From Thamnidium elegans (taxonomy: Eukaryota; Mucoromycota; Mucoromycetes; Mucorales; Mucoraceae), in contig JAIXMG010000008.1 in NCBI GenBank assembly GCA_025201345.1, positions 1,262,424 through 1,326,423 of the forward strand: a stretch of 64,000 bases of DNA, read 5' to 3'. The notes beneath the pieces were generated by a model. It was given only the letters and a program-made list of their open reading frames with translations, was not told the origin of the DNA and ran no database searches. Positions 11,866 through 26,500 of the stretch are shown here, piece after piece. The translations under genes were made by a program, and so were the position numbers. Within the stretch, counting starts at the first letter, position 1. Each line of letters opens with the position of its first letter.

Positions 11866-12669
11866 TCATAGTATATATTCTTTTTATATTTATACCTTTT
11901 TCTTTTTTATTCCTCCCATATATTATTATTTATATACATATATCTCATTTAACATCATTTTCTTCTCGTGTATTATAAATATAGTGATATCTATCTTTTT
12001 TTTCCCTCCCTTTTTATTTTCATTCATTCTTCTTATATATAGTATAAAAACATATATATACTTCAAATACACTTTATTTGTGTTATTCTTTTTCCCCTTT
12101 TTCAAATAATAAATAGAAACCTAATACTATTTGTTTATTTGAGCCCATGAGAATATTTATATTTATCAAGAGTAATCTACGCCAGGGAAACGTATTTTAG
12201 TGAGTTATATATATATATAAACGGCATCTTTATTATGCATCACTTACTACACCTGGTACATGTCGCCGAAATAATATATAATAAACCTGTATATCTTTTT
12301 ATTATGTTATCCTTCCTAAGCCGCAGCGAATATATACTTATATTATTTATAAATACACACATACGCCGCTATCATTTATAGAGCTGCCAAAAATAAAAAA
12401 AAAAGTCCTGATTTAGTATTGTCATCGTCAGTGCTTTTTTTTTGTGGTTGTAAATATAGAAATATTTTGCTCATCACGAGGTTGAAAATGATCTCACAAT
12501 CATAATAGTACCACAACTCCCCCTCTTTTCTTGGTTAAAAGCTTAACACGGCCCTGACAGTGCTTTAAACATTGTACAGCGTTGTAAAAATGATGTCATA
12601 TTTATATGCATGATCACACATGCTCTTCGAGCACGGATCCGTTACTTCATCTAGATATAATCATATGTA

Positions 12670-12909
12670 CAGTGCTTATGGTCTCAATTCGCGGATTTTA
12701 AAAGCTAATTTGCAGTTTCTCCAATGTTAAGCGTAGTAAGTTCGATGCTACCGGGGATCTTCATACAAGAATTACTGAGGCATGTAATAATGTTTCCCAA
12801 ACTACGTCAAGAAACTATATCCAACGTTCTATCAACGTTTTTTCAAAGTGTTTAAATAATGCTTAAAGTGAATTGACCCCCCCCCCGCGAATTGAGACCG
12901 TAAGCACTG
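12670..12909 (+). mobile_element. Tc1/mariner-type internally deleted transposon (MITE-like)
   Basis: 240-bp element bounded by 25-bp terminal inverted repeats, 12670-12694 (starting CAGTGCTTATGGTCTC) and 12885-12909, which match at 24 of 25 positions. Each end abuts TA (12668-12669 and 12910-12911), the target duplication expected for Tc1/mariner elements, and the CAGTGC terminus is typical of that superfamily. Inside, 12723-12866 encodes 47 residues with RSKFDATGDLHTRITEAC and NYIQRSINVFSKCLNN, which resemble the C-terminus of IS630/Tc1 DDE transposases, ending in a stop 18 bp before the right repeat. So the element kept both ends and the 3' tail of the transposase and lost the rest. It cannot move without a helper transposase. 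Confidence 0.8.
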
Positions 12910-12960
12910 TACATTCTTGTATTTTAAAAGACATAGCTTTACTACATGATACTTTATTCT

Positions 12961-13257
12961 TCAGAAAGATTTTTTTTTTGAAATTCTGAAGGTCGTGTCT
13001 TGTACATTGTCTTCTTTTACAATAACATTAATACGCCCATCTCTAACAATCCAATCGGAATGGATTAAGATAAAAGGATTTATATTGGTGTTCATTTCAT
13101 AAGGGTGCTCAAGTAATGCTTCTAAAATGGAAGCATTCATTCTCAAGTTTTTGCTTTCTTGTCTTCTTGCAACAGAAGAGCTTACATTCTCTGCTTTCCA
13201 TTCACAAGAAGAAATATTTGTTTTGAACGAAGAAAGCAGGAGATCTAGTTTCGAAAT
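12961..13257 (-). pseudogene. Open frame of unknown family, possible gene fragment
   Basis: 99 codons without a stop on the minus strand, including NASILEALLEHPYEMNTNIN and PFILIHSDWIVRDGRINVIV. Composition looks more protein-like than the neighbouring AT-rich frames. No ATG stands at its beginning (first ATG is at 13140), no splice partners were found, and the 3' end runs into an A-run. It begins 51 bp from the right end of the 240-bp transposon. I do not recognise the family. It may be a fragment of a decayed gene or transposon, or chance. Confidence 0.25.
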
Positions 13258-14574
13258 TCATTTTGAAAACACTTTTTAACATTGTTTTTTACAAATCTAA
13301 AATAAAATTCTTCGAACTTCATCGTTACCACATGTAGTCAATTATTTATTTTTCTAAAAAAAAGAAGGTTAGAAATTGAAAATACATAAACTTTTATCAG
13401 TGCAACAGTATAATCAATCGCAAACATATCAAGAAACTTTGAGAATTAAAGAATATTCTTAAATGGCATTAGGAAAAAGATATATTGTCTTCCATTTTTA
13501 GTATTTGCCAAAGTAACAACATGTTTACATAATACTAACTCGAAACATATCGTGGTCTAAGCATTTTTCTCTCTCTCTTTCTTTCTGTCTTTTAATTGTT
13601 AGCCTCATAGCTAGTGGTACTGTGGGTAGATCTAACCGTTTTAATATGGCAGTATAGAGATAATTAGAGTACACCTGCTTATTAACTTTAAAGTCGAGAT
13701 GATACCCTATGCGTTCTATATACTCCAACAATAATGCATTTAATATTATAGATTATTACTCCTTATAGTGTACTCTCAAAAGTAGAGAATAAAACGGTTT
13801 GATCAGTTAATCTCTTCTAGGTAATATTAAATACAACGTGCTTTTTATGCAGAACTGTTGTTCTGTTATAATACTCACACATGTGCATATTATGCAGTTG
13901 AGTTCGAGGCTGATGTAAATAAGACTGATTAAAGTTAGGTAATATCTTTTCTTTTCTTCTCGTAATATATCCTATGCTTTTGAAAAGATTGATAATATGC
14001 TGGTATAGTTTAATAAAGTGATACATACTTTTGATTGATTCGTCAATATTGTTTGATATACTGATTTTTATTTTATGAAGAGTAATGTGCAGTTTTGTTG
14101 CAAGGTTTGCATCATGGTTACTTAGATATGAATACAATATAAAATACATTTGTTGTAATACTGAAGCGCTAGATAATAATAATAAAAAAAGTCTTTATAG
14201 AGGAGGTTTGTTTTAACCTTTTTTACACACAGGAACAGATCAAGGTACAAGATGAGTCCACTCATTTATAAATTGGAGACCAGTATCCAATCAAAGGTCT
14301 TTTGATGTATGTAACTTTTTTTGAAAAAGCTAAAAAAGTGTTGTACAAATCATTTTTTTTATATCTTCTTTTCTACTACGCTTTTTTCTTTTATATAAGA
14401 TAGAAGAAAAAAAGAAGTGATTCTTTTTCTTGCAAGCTTTTTAAAAAAGAAAAGGAGTATTAAACTGTATTATTAGATATAAAAACTTTTTTTTTAAGAG
14501 AAAAGAAATCAAAAACCGTATATTTATATATACAAAACAAATAGGAATCTTTCACTAGATTATACCAAAACAAA

Positions 14575-17500
14575 ATGCTCGACGAGGATACTTCTCTCCC
14601 CCCGTCGTCTTCTATTATTTCACCTGCAGCAGAAGTCTTGCTGTTATTTGATCATCGCAAACTTCAAGAGTATTTTGAGCAGTTATTACCTTTAATCTTG
14701 GATGCCGAAGTTTCTGATTTAGAAAATACCTTGTTTGCTTATCCTGACACTGCTGAAAAGTTTAAACGTTTTGCTAATGATGCTCAAACTCCTGTCATCT
14801 TTATTCTTAAAGAAAAGGAAGGTGGTAAAGATGAAGGTAAAAAAATAAAAAAAACTCTATATATCACCCCTGAATTTTTTTTTATTAACGCGTATTCTTT
14901 ATATTAGATGATGCTTCATCTCCACCAACCTACTCTTATACCGTTTCTCATGAAATTACATACCTTCCAACTCACGTTGGTTCTCTTGCTGTCATTAAGC
15001 GTTTACCTACTCTTGATCAGTCAAGACCTCTTCAAAACCAGTTACAATTAATTAATTTACCCGGTGCTAATTCTGGTGAGCCTGGTCAAACAAGTGCTTA
15101 TGAATTCTTACATTCTTATATCCATTTGGCTGTCAGTCCTTATTTCAATGCCTACGTTAATGCCAGACATGGAAAGGCTGGTAATGAAGCTAGTTCAAAA
15201 AGCAAGAATGAGGACAATAAAATGGGTGTTCCCATGGCCAAGAAAAAGATGGCTGAACTCGAATTGAGTTTGCTTCACTTGCAACAAAACGTCGAGATTC
15301 CTGAAATTTCACTCAATATTCATCCTGTAGTTCAAAAGGCTGTCGATAAGGTAATATATATATATATATATATATATGCATTACTTGATTAATACCTGTA
15401 TTAAATTTAACATTATTTTATAGTGTCGAGAACAAAACAAGCGTGTAACAGTTGAGTCTGTCGACCCTACTCTCTTCTCTGATTCTTCTTTCCTTAATAA
15501 ACTTCAAAGTGATGTCAATGGTTGGATCAAAGAAATTCAAAAAGTTACCAAAATGTCTCGTGATCCTGCCAGTGGCACCGCTATCCAAGAAATCAATTTC
15601 TGGTTAAGTATGGAGCGTGCCTTGGAAAAGATTGATGAGCAACTCAAGAGTGATCAAATTAGTATGTATTTTATACGGACAAAAAAAAAAAAAAAGATAG
15701 ATTTCTAACAGCATTATTATAGCTTTAACACTTGATATTCTTAAGCATGCTAAACGTTTCCATGCTACTGTCAGTTTTATTGCTGATACAGGTCTTAAAG
15801 AGGGAATGGAACTTGGTAAGCAATAGTACTTTTTTATATAACTGCCTGAAACTCATGCTATTTTTTCCCCTCTGTTATTAGTTCATAAATACAATCAATT
15901 GATGAAGGATTTCCCTTTGAATGAACTTTTATCTGCAACTGATTTGGACAAGATTAGAGATTCTTTACATCAGATTTTCGGTCATCTCAATAAGAAGCTC
16001 AAGTTATCACCTTATCCTATTCGTCGTGCGCTTCCTTTAGTTGAAGCTATTTCTCGTGATTTAAATGACCAGCTTTTAAAGGTCCTCGGTAGCCGTCGTA
16101 TGATGTATATGGAATATGATGATTTTGAGCGCACAACTGCAGGAGCAGAAACCGTTTTTCATACATGGGACGATTTAATCAAGGAGTTTACTAATGTTGC
16201 TCGTGATGTTACACGTAAGCGATCCGAAAAATTCTTACCGATCAAGATTAATCCTGCACATGCCAAATTACAAGAGCGTGTTACATTTGTTCGTGCTTTC
16301 CGTAAGCAACATGAACAACTTCACCAAACCATTGTTCGTGTGATGACTAGTCCTCGTGCCAAGAAGGCTACAGTCGTTGTCGATGGACAAGTTAAATCCG
16401 TTATGGAAGAAGAAGAGAGTGTCAGTATTAGCGATATTAACGCTGTTGAGGAAGTTAAACTTGCTTATGAAAGTGTTAAAAATATTGATGTCCTTGATGT
16501 CTCTCCTGAGGGAACCGAGATTTGGGTTCAAGCAGAAACTGCTTACAATGAACGTGTTTCTCGTGTGGAAAATCAAATCATTGCTCGTTTGCGTGATCGT
16601 TTGGGTACTGCAAAGAGTGCTAATGAAATGTTTCGTGTATTTTCCAAGTTCAATGCATTGTTTGTTCGTCCCAAGATTCGTGGCGCTATTCAAGAGTATC
16701 AAACTCAGTTGATTGATAGCGTCAAGGAAGATATCAATAAGTTACACGACAAGTTCAAGATGCAGTATAGAAATTCAGAGGCGTATCATATGGCTCAGTT
16801 ACGTGATTTGCCTCCTATTTCAGGCGCTATCATTTGGGCTCGTCAAATTGACCGTCAGTTATCACTTTATATGAAGCGTGTTGAAGATGTTCTCGGTAAA
16901 GGTTGGGAACTCTACGCTGAAGGTCAAAAGCTCCAAATTGAAAGTAGCAGTTTCCGTAAAAAGCTGGATACTCGTCTTATTTACGAAAATTGGCTTCAAG
17001 AAATCACTAAACGTGATCTTTCTGTTTCTGGACGTATCTTTGAGATCTCTCGTAACCGTGTTCAAAAGAAATCGTTATTGCTTGGTGTCAATTTCGACGG
17101 TCAAATTATTACTTTGTTCAAGGAAGTTAGAAACTTACTCTGGCTTAATTTCCAAGTACCTCATACTATCTCCAATGTTGCTAAAGATGCTAAACGTGTT
17201 TATCCTTTCGCTGTCAGTTTAATGGAGACCGTACGTACCTTCTCTCAAACTGTTCATAAAGTAAACCGTAACCCTGAAATTGCTACGCTGGTAGCTGGTT
17301 ATCGTAATGAAGTCCATACCATGATTACAAAGGGTATCAATTTACGTTGGGATTATTTTGTTAATACTTATGATGCCCATCATCGTCCTTTGTCTTATTT
17401 AACTGGGACTCCCTTGGATGCTCGTGAAAACAGACACGTTATGTTTGTTCGTGAGTTTGCTAATGTCGTTTCTGTATTCCAAGACAAGGTTGATTCTTTG

Positions 17501-20500
17501 ATTGGTTATTATGATGAAATTACAAAGGGCATTGATGAGATGAAGGCCTGTCCTTATCAAGCGGAAAGATTTGAAGATGATTTAAGCCGTGTTCAAAAGC
17601 TTGTAAGTATTCGATTTATATGCATACATGTACTTACGTATTAACCTTAAATGCACTTTATAGATCGATCGATTGAATCTTGAGAATTATTCTAACCTTG
17701 ATCAATGGGTTAGTGGTTTAGATAAGCGTATTGAAACAGTCTTGATTTCTCGCTTGCAGCAAGCCATTCGTGCTTGGACTAGTGCATTTATGGGTGTCAC
17801 TGAAGATGCTATTATCCCTGAAGCCAGTGCATCCAAGAGTAGACGTAAGAGAAAGGCAGGTGCTCATCGTGATAGTATTGCTACTATTGAAGAGAACAAT
17901 GTCTCTGCTCAAAAGTCTCCTGATGTTAAGCCTGATCTTCAACCTATTGTTCATGAAATTCGTATTCGTAATCAACTCATGTACCTTGATCCTCCTATTG
18001 AGCAAGCTCGTACCAACTGGTGGTTCCAATTGCATGATTGGTTAGCAGTTGTTTGTCATCTTCCTCGTATCCAAAGTTCTCGTTATGAGGGTGGTTTGAG
18101 TGTTAAAGATAACCCATCTATCGAAAAGACCTATTCTAGTTTGTTGACTCGTATGGGAGACAATTCTCTTGAACACGCTTATCAAATTGTCGAAGATAAG
18201 ATTCGCCAAGTCTCTGATTATGTTGGTATTTGGTTACAGTACCAATCCCTTTGGGATTTAGAGTCTAGTCATGTCTTTACTATCCTTGAAGACGATCTTG
18301 GTAAATGGCAACAGATTTTATTGGAAATTAAAAAGGCTCGTTCTACCTTTGATAATTCTGAAACTGAACAATCTTTCGGCCCTCTTGTTGTTGATTATGA
18401 ACAAGTCCAAAGTAAAGTCAATCAAAAGTACGATCAATGGCAACGTGAAATTCTTAACAAGTTTGGTTCCCTTTTGGGCTCTTCTATGAAGGATTTCCAT
18501 ACTTCTGTTTCCAAAGCACGTTACGAATTGGAACAACAGTCTATTGAAAGTAATTCGACTGGTGAAGCAGTTACATTCATTACCTTTGTTCAGGACTTAA
18601 AGCGTAAGGTTGCTAAGTGGAGCCAAGACGTCGATCTTTTCAGACAAGGTCAAAAGACTTTGGAACGTCAACGTTTCCAGTTCCCCAACGACTGGGTTTA
18701 TGTTGACCAAGTCGATGGCGAATGGAGTGCTTTCAATGAAATCTTGGGTAGAAAGAATAACACTATTCAAGAACAAATTGCTGGTTTACAAATGAAGATT
18801 GTTGCTGAGGACAAGGTCGTTGAGCAAAAGATTCGTGATATCTGTGCTGAATGGGAAAAGAGCAAACCTGTACAAGGTGACATTAAGCCTGATATTGCTA
18901 CCAATACATTATCCATCTTTGAAGGTCGTGTTACGCGTCTCAAGGAGGAATATGATATGGTTTGTCGTGCCAAGGAAGCTCTTGACTTGGAGCAAAATTC
19001 CGAAGGTCGTTTGGATCCTGTTCTTGAAGAACTTCGTGATTTGAAGTCTGTTTGGACTTCTCTTGCTCGTGTCTGGCAATCTGTTTATGAAACCCGTGAT
19101 ACTCCTTGGTCATCCGTTGTACCTCGTAAGGTTCGTCAACATATTGATGAACTTGTTAACTCTACCAAGGAAATGCCTAACCGTATGAGACAATATGCTG
19201 CTTATGAGTTTATGCAAGATACTCTTCGTCAACTTTTACGTGTCAATCCCCTTGTAGGTGACCTTAAATCCGAAGCTCTTCGTGAACGTCATTGGCGTCA
19301 AATCTTCAAGTCTCTTCGTGTTGAAGGTCGTTTCACTTTATCTGAAATGACAATTGGTCACTTGTGGGATCTTGATTTAAAGCGTAATGAATTGGTTATT
19401 AAGGAAGTTATTTTACAAGCTCAAGGTGAAATGGCTTTAGAAGAGTTCTTGAAACAAATCAAGGAAACTTGGACTGGTTATGTACTCGATCTTGTCAATT
19501 ATCAAAACCGTTGTCGACTTATTCGTGGTTGGGATGATTTATTCACCAAGTCTGGTGAACATATCAATTCTTTAACTGCCATGAAACTTTCTCCCTACTA
19601 TAAGGTATTTGAGGAAGATGCTGCTGCCTGGGAAGATAAATTAAATCGTGTTCATGTCTTATTTGATGTCTGGATTGATGTTCAACGTCAATGGGTTTAC
19701 TTGGAAGGTATTTTCAGCGGTAGTGTCGATATTAAGCATTTACTTCCTGTCGAAACGTCTCGTTTCCAAAGTATCAATACTGAATTCTTGACTGTCATGA
19801 AGAAAGTTTACAAGTCTCCTTTTGTTATGGATGTACTTAATATTCCTAATATCCAAAAGTCATTGGAACGTCTTGCTGAATTATTGAGTAAGATTCAAAA
19901 GGCTCTTGGTGAGTATCTTGAACGTGAGCGTTCTTCTTTCCCTCGTTTCTATTTCGTTGGTGATGAAGATTTACTTGAAATTATTGGTAACAGTAAGGAT
20001 ATCCTTCGTATTCAAAAGCATTTCAAAAAGATGTTTGCTGGTATTTCTACCATTTTATTGAATGATGATTTGACTTCTATTACTGGTATGGCTTCTAAGG
20101 AAGGTGAAGAGGTTATCTTTAAGAATCCTGTATCCGTTAAGGACAATCCAAAGATTAATGATTGGTTAACACTTCTTGAAAACGAAATGCGTGTCTCTCT
20201 TGCCTTGTTATTGAATGATGCTGTTACTGAACTGGATACTATTTACAATGCCGATGAAATGAGTTCTCCTGAGTTTATGGAGTGGATCGATCGTTATCCT
20301 GCTCAGCTTGTTGTTTTAGCTGCTCAAATTATTTGGACTCAATCTGTTGATAAAGCTTTGACTACTGTTGAAACTACTGGTGGTGACCATTCTCCTCTTC
20401 AACGCTCTGTTGAACTTGTTGAAAGAAATCTTAATATCTTGGCTGATGCTGTATTATTGGATTTACAAGTTATCAAGCGTAGAAAGTGCGAACATCTTGT

Positions 20501-23500
20501 TACTGAACTTGTCCATCAACGTGATGTTACACGACAATTGACTACCGATAAAATTTCGTCTCCCAAGGACTTCAACTGGCTTTACCAAATGCGTTACTAC
20601 TTTAACCATGCCGTTGAAAACCCTATTCATCGCTTAACTATTGACATGGCTAATGCTCAATTCTATTATGGTTACGAGTATCTTGGTGTTGTCGATCGTC
20701 TTGTACAAACACCTTTGACTGATCGTTGTTACTTAACTTTAACTCAAGCCCTTGAACAAAGACTTGGTGGTTCTCCTTTCGGTCCTGCTGGTACTGGTAA
20801 AACCGAATCCGTTAAAGCTTTAGGTATTCAACTTGGTCGTTTCGTACTTGTCTTTTGTTGTGATGAAACTTTTGATTTCCAAGCTATGGGTCGTATTTTC
20901 ATCGGTCTTTGTCAAGTTGGTGCATGGGGTTGTTTCGATGAGTTCAATCGTCTTGAAGAACGTATCTTGTCTGCTGTTTCTCAACAAGTACAAACTATTC
21001 AATTGGGTTTGAAGGAAGCTACTACTAACCCTAACCATGAGGTTGAATTGGTCGGTCGTAACGTTCGTGTCAATACTGATACTGGTATTTTCATCACCAT
21101 GAATCCTGGCTATGCCGGTCGTTCCAACTTACCAGACAATTTGAAGAAATTGTTCAGAAGTATGGCAATGACTAAACCCGATCGTGAATTGATTGCACAA
21201 GTCATGCTTTACTCTCAAGGTTTCCGTACCGCAGAAATTTTGGCTTCAAAGGTGGTTCCTCTTTTCAACTTGTGTTCTGAGCAACTTTCTCCTCAATCTC
21301 ATTATGATTTCGGTTTACGTGCTCTTAAGAGTGTATTGGTTAGTGCTGGTAACCTGAAGCGTGATCGTCTTACCTCTCTTCGTAATGAAATTGAAGAAGG
21401 AAAGGCTGATGTTACTGAATACACAGCTATTTCTGAACCTGTTCCCGAACAACAATTGCTTATTTCCAGTATTCGTGAAACTGTTGAACCTAAATTGGTT
21501 GCTGAAGATATTCCTCTTTTAACTAGTTTGCTTGCTGATGTCTTCCCTGGTGTTCACTACGCCCCTGTCAATTTGGATCGTCTCAAGGATGAATTACGTA
21601 AAGTATGTCATGAACGTCGCCTTGTTGCCGGTGAAGCTTGGATGGATAAGGTCATTCAATTGTATCAAATCCAAAATATTCATCACGGTTTGATGATGGT
21701 TGGTCCATCTGGTGCCGGTAAATCTACTGCCTGGAAAACTCTTTTGACCGCACTTGAGCGTGTTGAAGGCGTTGAAGGTATTGCATACAATATTGATCCT
21801 AAGGCTATTCCCAAGGATGCTCTTTACGGTACATTGGATTCTACCACTCGTGAATGGACTGATGGTTTGTTTACTCATATCCTTCGTAAAATTGTTGATA
21901 ACGTTCGTGGTGAAAGTCAAAAGCGTCATTGGATTATCTTTGATGGTGATGTTGATCCTGAATGGGTAGAGAATTTGAATTCCGTTCTGGATGATAACCG
22001 TTTATTGACTTTGCCTAATGGTGAACGTCTCAATTTACCTCCTAATGTTCGTATCATGTTTGAAGTAGAAACTTTGAAATATGCTACTTTGGCTACTGTC
22101 TCTCGTTGTGGTATGGTCTGGTTCAGTGAAGATATTATTACTTTACCCATGGTCTTTACCAACTACCTTGAGACTTTGCGTAATGTACCTATGGACGAAA
22201 TTGAAGAAGATGGCCCTACTACTGTTCGTCGTATTGCTGACCCAGCTACCTCTACTGATGAAGCTGTCGCTTCCATTTCTCCTAACCTTGCTACTCAACG
22301 CGCTATCGCTGCCATTATGGCTAACGATCTCTCTGATGAAAATTGTTTGGTTGCTAAATGTTTAGATTATGCTTCTACTTTAGAACATATCATGGACTTT
22401 ACTCGTATGCGTGTTCTCTCTACTTTCTTCTCGTTACTCAACAAGACTGTTCGTAACGTTCTTGAATATAACTCCCAACATTCCGATTTCCCAATGACTG
22501 GCGATCACTTGGAAGGTTATATTACTAAGCGTGTAGTTTACTCTGTCATTTGGAGTTTCTCTGGTGATTGTAAGCTTGAGGTTCGTGCTACTCTTGGCGA
22601 CTTTGTTCGTGGTGTTACCACTTATGAGTTACCTCCTGCCGCCAATAATTCTAGTGTCATTGATTTTGATATTGCTGTGAATACTGGTTTATGGGTTCCT
22701 TGGGAGTCCAAGGTCCCTGTCATTGAAATTGAAACTCATAAGGTTGCTGATGCCGATATGATTATTCCTACTGTTGATACTATTCGTCACGAAGAAGTAT
22801 TATACTCTTGGTTATCTGAACATAAGCCCCTTATCCTTTGTGGCCCTCCTGGTTCTGGTAAGACCATGACCTTGTTCAGTGCTCTTCGTAAACTTCCTGA
22901 TATGGAAGTTGCAGGTCTCAATTTCTCTAGTGCTACTACACCCGAACTTATTCTCAAGACGTTTGAACAACATTGTGAGTACAGAAAGACTCCTAATGGT
23001 GTTATCTTGTCTCCTACCATGATTGGTCGTTGGTTGGTTATCTTCTGTGATGAAATCAATTTACCTGCTACTGATAAGTACAATACTCAACGTGTTATTT
23101 CTTTCCTCAGACAGTTGGTTGAGTACAATGGTTTCTGGAGAACAAGCGATAAATCTTGGGTATCTTTGGAACGTATTCAATTTGTTGGTGCTTGTAACCC
23201 TCCTACTGATCCTGGTCGTGTACCTCTTTCTCATCGTTTCCTTCGTCATGCTCCTTTAGTCATGGTCGATTATGCTGGTCAACTCTCTCTTATGCAAATT
23301 TACGGTACCTTTACTCGTGCTATGCTTAAGGTGATCCCCAACTTGCGCGGTTACTCTGAACCTCTTACTGCAGCCATGGTAGATCTTTACTTGGCTTCTC
23401 AAAAGCGTTTCACGCCTGATATTCAAGCACATTATATTTACTCTCCTCGTGAATTGACACGTTGGGTCCGTGGTATTTATGAAGCTATCAAACCTTTGGA

Positions 23501-26500
23501 AACTTTGACAGTAGAAGGTTTAGTTCGTATTTGGGCTCATGAAGCTTTACGTCTTTTCCAAGATCGTTTGGTAGATGAGGAAGATCGTAAATGGACCGAC
23601 GATATGATTGATTCTATTGCTATGAAACATTTCCCTGCTCTTAACCAAGAGGAAGCACTAGAACGTCCTATTCTTTTCTCCAACTGGTTATCCAAGAATT
23701 ATATCCCTGTTAAGCGTGATCAATTGCGTGAATTTGCAAAGGCTCGTCTCAAGGTCTTTTATGAAGAAGAACTTGATGTTGCACTCGTCTTGTTTAATGA
23801 TGTACTTGAACATGTACTTCGTATTGATCGTGTATTCAGACAACCTCAAGGCCATCTTTTGCTTATTGGTGTCAGTGGTTCAGGTAAAACTACTTTATCT
23901 CGTTTCGTTGCCTGGATGAATGGTTTGAGTGTTTTCCAAATCAAGGTTCATAACAAGTATACTGGTGCTGATTTCGATGATGATCTTCGTACTGTACTTC
24001 GTCGTGCTGGTTGTAAGGGAGAAAAGATCTGTTTCATTATGGATGAATCTAATGTATTGGATTCCGGTTTCTTGGAACGTATGAATACTCTCTTGGCTAA
24101 CGCAGAAGTCCCTGGTTTGTTTGAAGGTGATGAATACTCTGCTCTTATGACTGCCTGTAAGGAAGGTGCTCAACGTGATGGTTTGATGCTTGATTCTAAT
24201 GAGGAATTATACAAGTGGTTTAATCAACAAGTTATGCGTAACTTGCATGTTGTCTTTACTATGAATCCTCCTGAAGGTGGCCTTGCTTCTCGTGCAGCTA
24301 CTTCTCCTGCCTTGTTCAATCGTTGTGTTTTGGATTGGTTTGGTGACTGGCCCGATCAAGCTTTCTATCAAGTTGGTATGGAGTTCACGAAGACTTTGGA
24401 TTTGGATGTTCCCAATTTCAAGCCTGCTTTGAATTTCCCTGTTGCTTACCGCAACTTGCCTCATTCTCCTAATCATCGTGAAGCTGTTGTTAATGCCCTT
24501 GTCTATGTTCATCAATCTCTTTATGAGATCAATGCTAAACTCAGTAAACGTCAAGGTCGTCACAATTATGCTACACCTCGTCATTTCTTGGATTTCATCT
24601 CTCACTATGTTCGTTTGTACAATGAAAAGCGTGAAGATTTGGAAGAACAACAACGCCATCTTAACGTTGGTTTAGAGAAATTGAAGGATACTGTTATCAA
24701 GGTTGAAGAATTGAGAAAGAGTCTTGCTATCAAGAAGAATCAACTCGAATTGAAGCAAAACCAAGCTAATCGAAAGATCGAGCAGATGTTGGCTGATGAA
24801 AAGGAAGCGGAACAGAAGAAGGTCGATTCACTTCAAATCAAGGCTAACTTGAAGATTCAAAACAAGGAAATTGAAGCTCGTCGTACTGTTGTCGATAACG
24901 ATTTGGCAAATGCCGAACCTGCTGTCAAGGAAGCAGAGAACAGTGTCAGAAGTATTAAGAGACAACATCTTACTGAAGTTCGTTCCATGAGTAATCCTCC
25001 TGAAGCTGTCAAACTTACCATGGAGTCTGTTTGTATCATGTTGGGTCACAAGATTGATAGTTGGAAGACTGTTCAAAGTATGATTCGTCGTGATGACTTT
25101 ATTTCCAGTATTGTCAATTACAATACCGAGTTACAAATTACCAAGCAGTTACGAAAGTACATGCGTGAGAATTTCCTCAATAATCCTAATTTCGAGTATG
25201 AAGCAGTCAACCGTGCCTCCAAGGCTTGTGGTCCTCTTTTCAAATGGGTTACTGCTCAATGTAACTTTTCAGAAATCTTGTATCGTGTTGGTCCTCTTCG
25301 TGAAGAATTGAATCAATTGCAAACAAGCTCTGATGATACCAAGAACCAAGCTGTTGAAATTGAACAAATGATTACTGGACTTGAAGATAGTATTGCTCGT
25401 TATAAGGATGAATATGCTGCTCTTGTCGGTGAAACTCAATTGATCAAGTCTGAAATGGAACGTGTTAAGTTCAAGGTTGATCGTAGTATTACTCTCTTGA
25501 GCTCATTGTCTTCTGAAAAGATTCGTTGGGAGTCTGCTAGTCAAGCTTTCGAAAGTCAAATGGGTACTATTGTTGGTGATGTTCTTTTAGCTGCTGCTTT
25601 TATGGCTTATGGTGGTTACTTTGATCAACAATATCGTGATATTTTAATTCAGAAATGGATGGATCATCTTTTAGCTGCTAATATTCAATTCAAGCATGAA
25701 GTTTCATTAACAGAGTATCTCTCTACTGCTGATGATCGCCTCTCATGGCAAGAAAACTCACTTCCTGTTGATCAACTTTGTATTGAAAATGCTATTATGC
25801 TTAAACGCTTTGATAGATATCCTTTGATTATTGATCCCTCTGGTCAAGCTACCAATTTCTTAATTAACGAATACAGGGATCGTAAGATTACTGTTACTAG
25901 TTTCTTGGATGATTCATTTATTAAGAATCTTGAGAGTGCTTTGCGTTTCGGTAACCCCATTTTAATTCAAGATGTTGAACATTTGGATCCTATTTTGAAC
26001 CCTGTTCTTAATAAGGAACTTCGTCGTACTGGTGGTCGTGTATTAATTCGTTTAGGTAGTCAAGATATTGATTTCTCGCCTGCGTTTACTCTTTTCCTTT
26101 CTACTCGTGACCCCTCTGTTAATTTTGCTCCTGATATTTGTTCTCGTGTTACGTTTGTCAATTTCACAGTGACTCGTGGTAGTTTACAAAGTCAATGTTT
26201 AAATAAGGTGTTGAAGGCTGAACGTCCTGATGTGGATCAAAAGCGTACTGATTTGATTAAGCTTCAAGGTGAGTTCCAACTCAAGTTGCGTCATCTTGAA
26301 AAGTCATTGTTGCAAGCTTTGAATGAGTCCAAGGGTAATATCCTAGATGATGATAAGGTCATTGATACTTTGGAAACTTTGAAGAAGGAAGCAGCCGAGA
26401 TTACTCGTAAGGTGGATGATACCAATACAGTTATGCAAGAAGTTGAACAAACTACTGCTATTTATACGCCTCTTGCTCATGCTTGTAGTTCTATTTTCTT

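Larger units (their letters stand above)
11866..14574. other. Gene-poor intergenic region with transposon remnant
   Basis: 2.7 kb between the bHLH and dynein genes. Holds a Tc1/mariner-type deletion derivative (12670-12909) and, on the minus strand, open stretches at 12961-13257, 13525-13731 and 13817-14149 whose products I do not recognise. A TATA-like and AT-rich leader precedes the dynein start. Confidence 0.6.

Noticed and set aside
16268..16702. Antisense open frames across the dynein gene (for example 144 aa here)
   Set aside because: Shadows of a long AT-moderate coding exon with biased codon use; no start context, no splice sites and no protein character.
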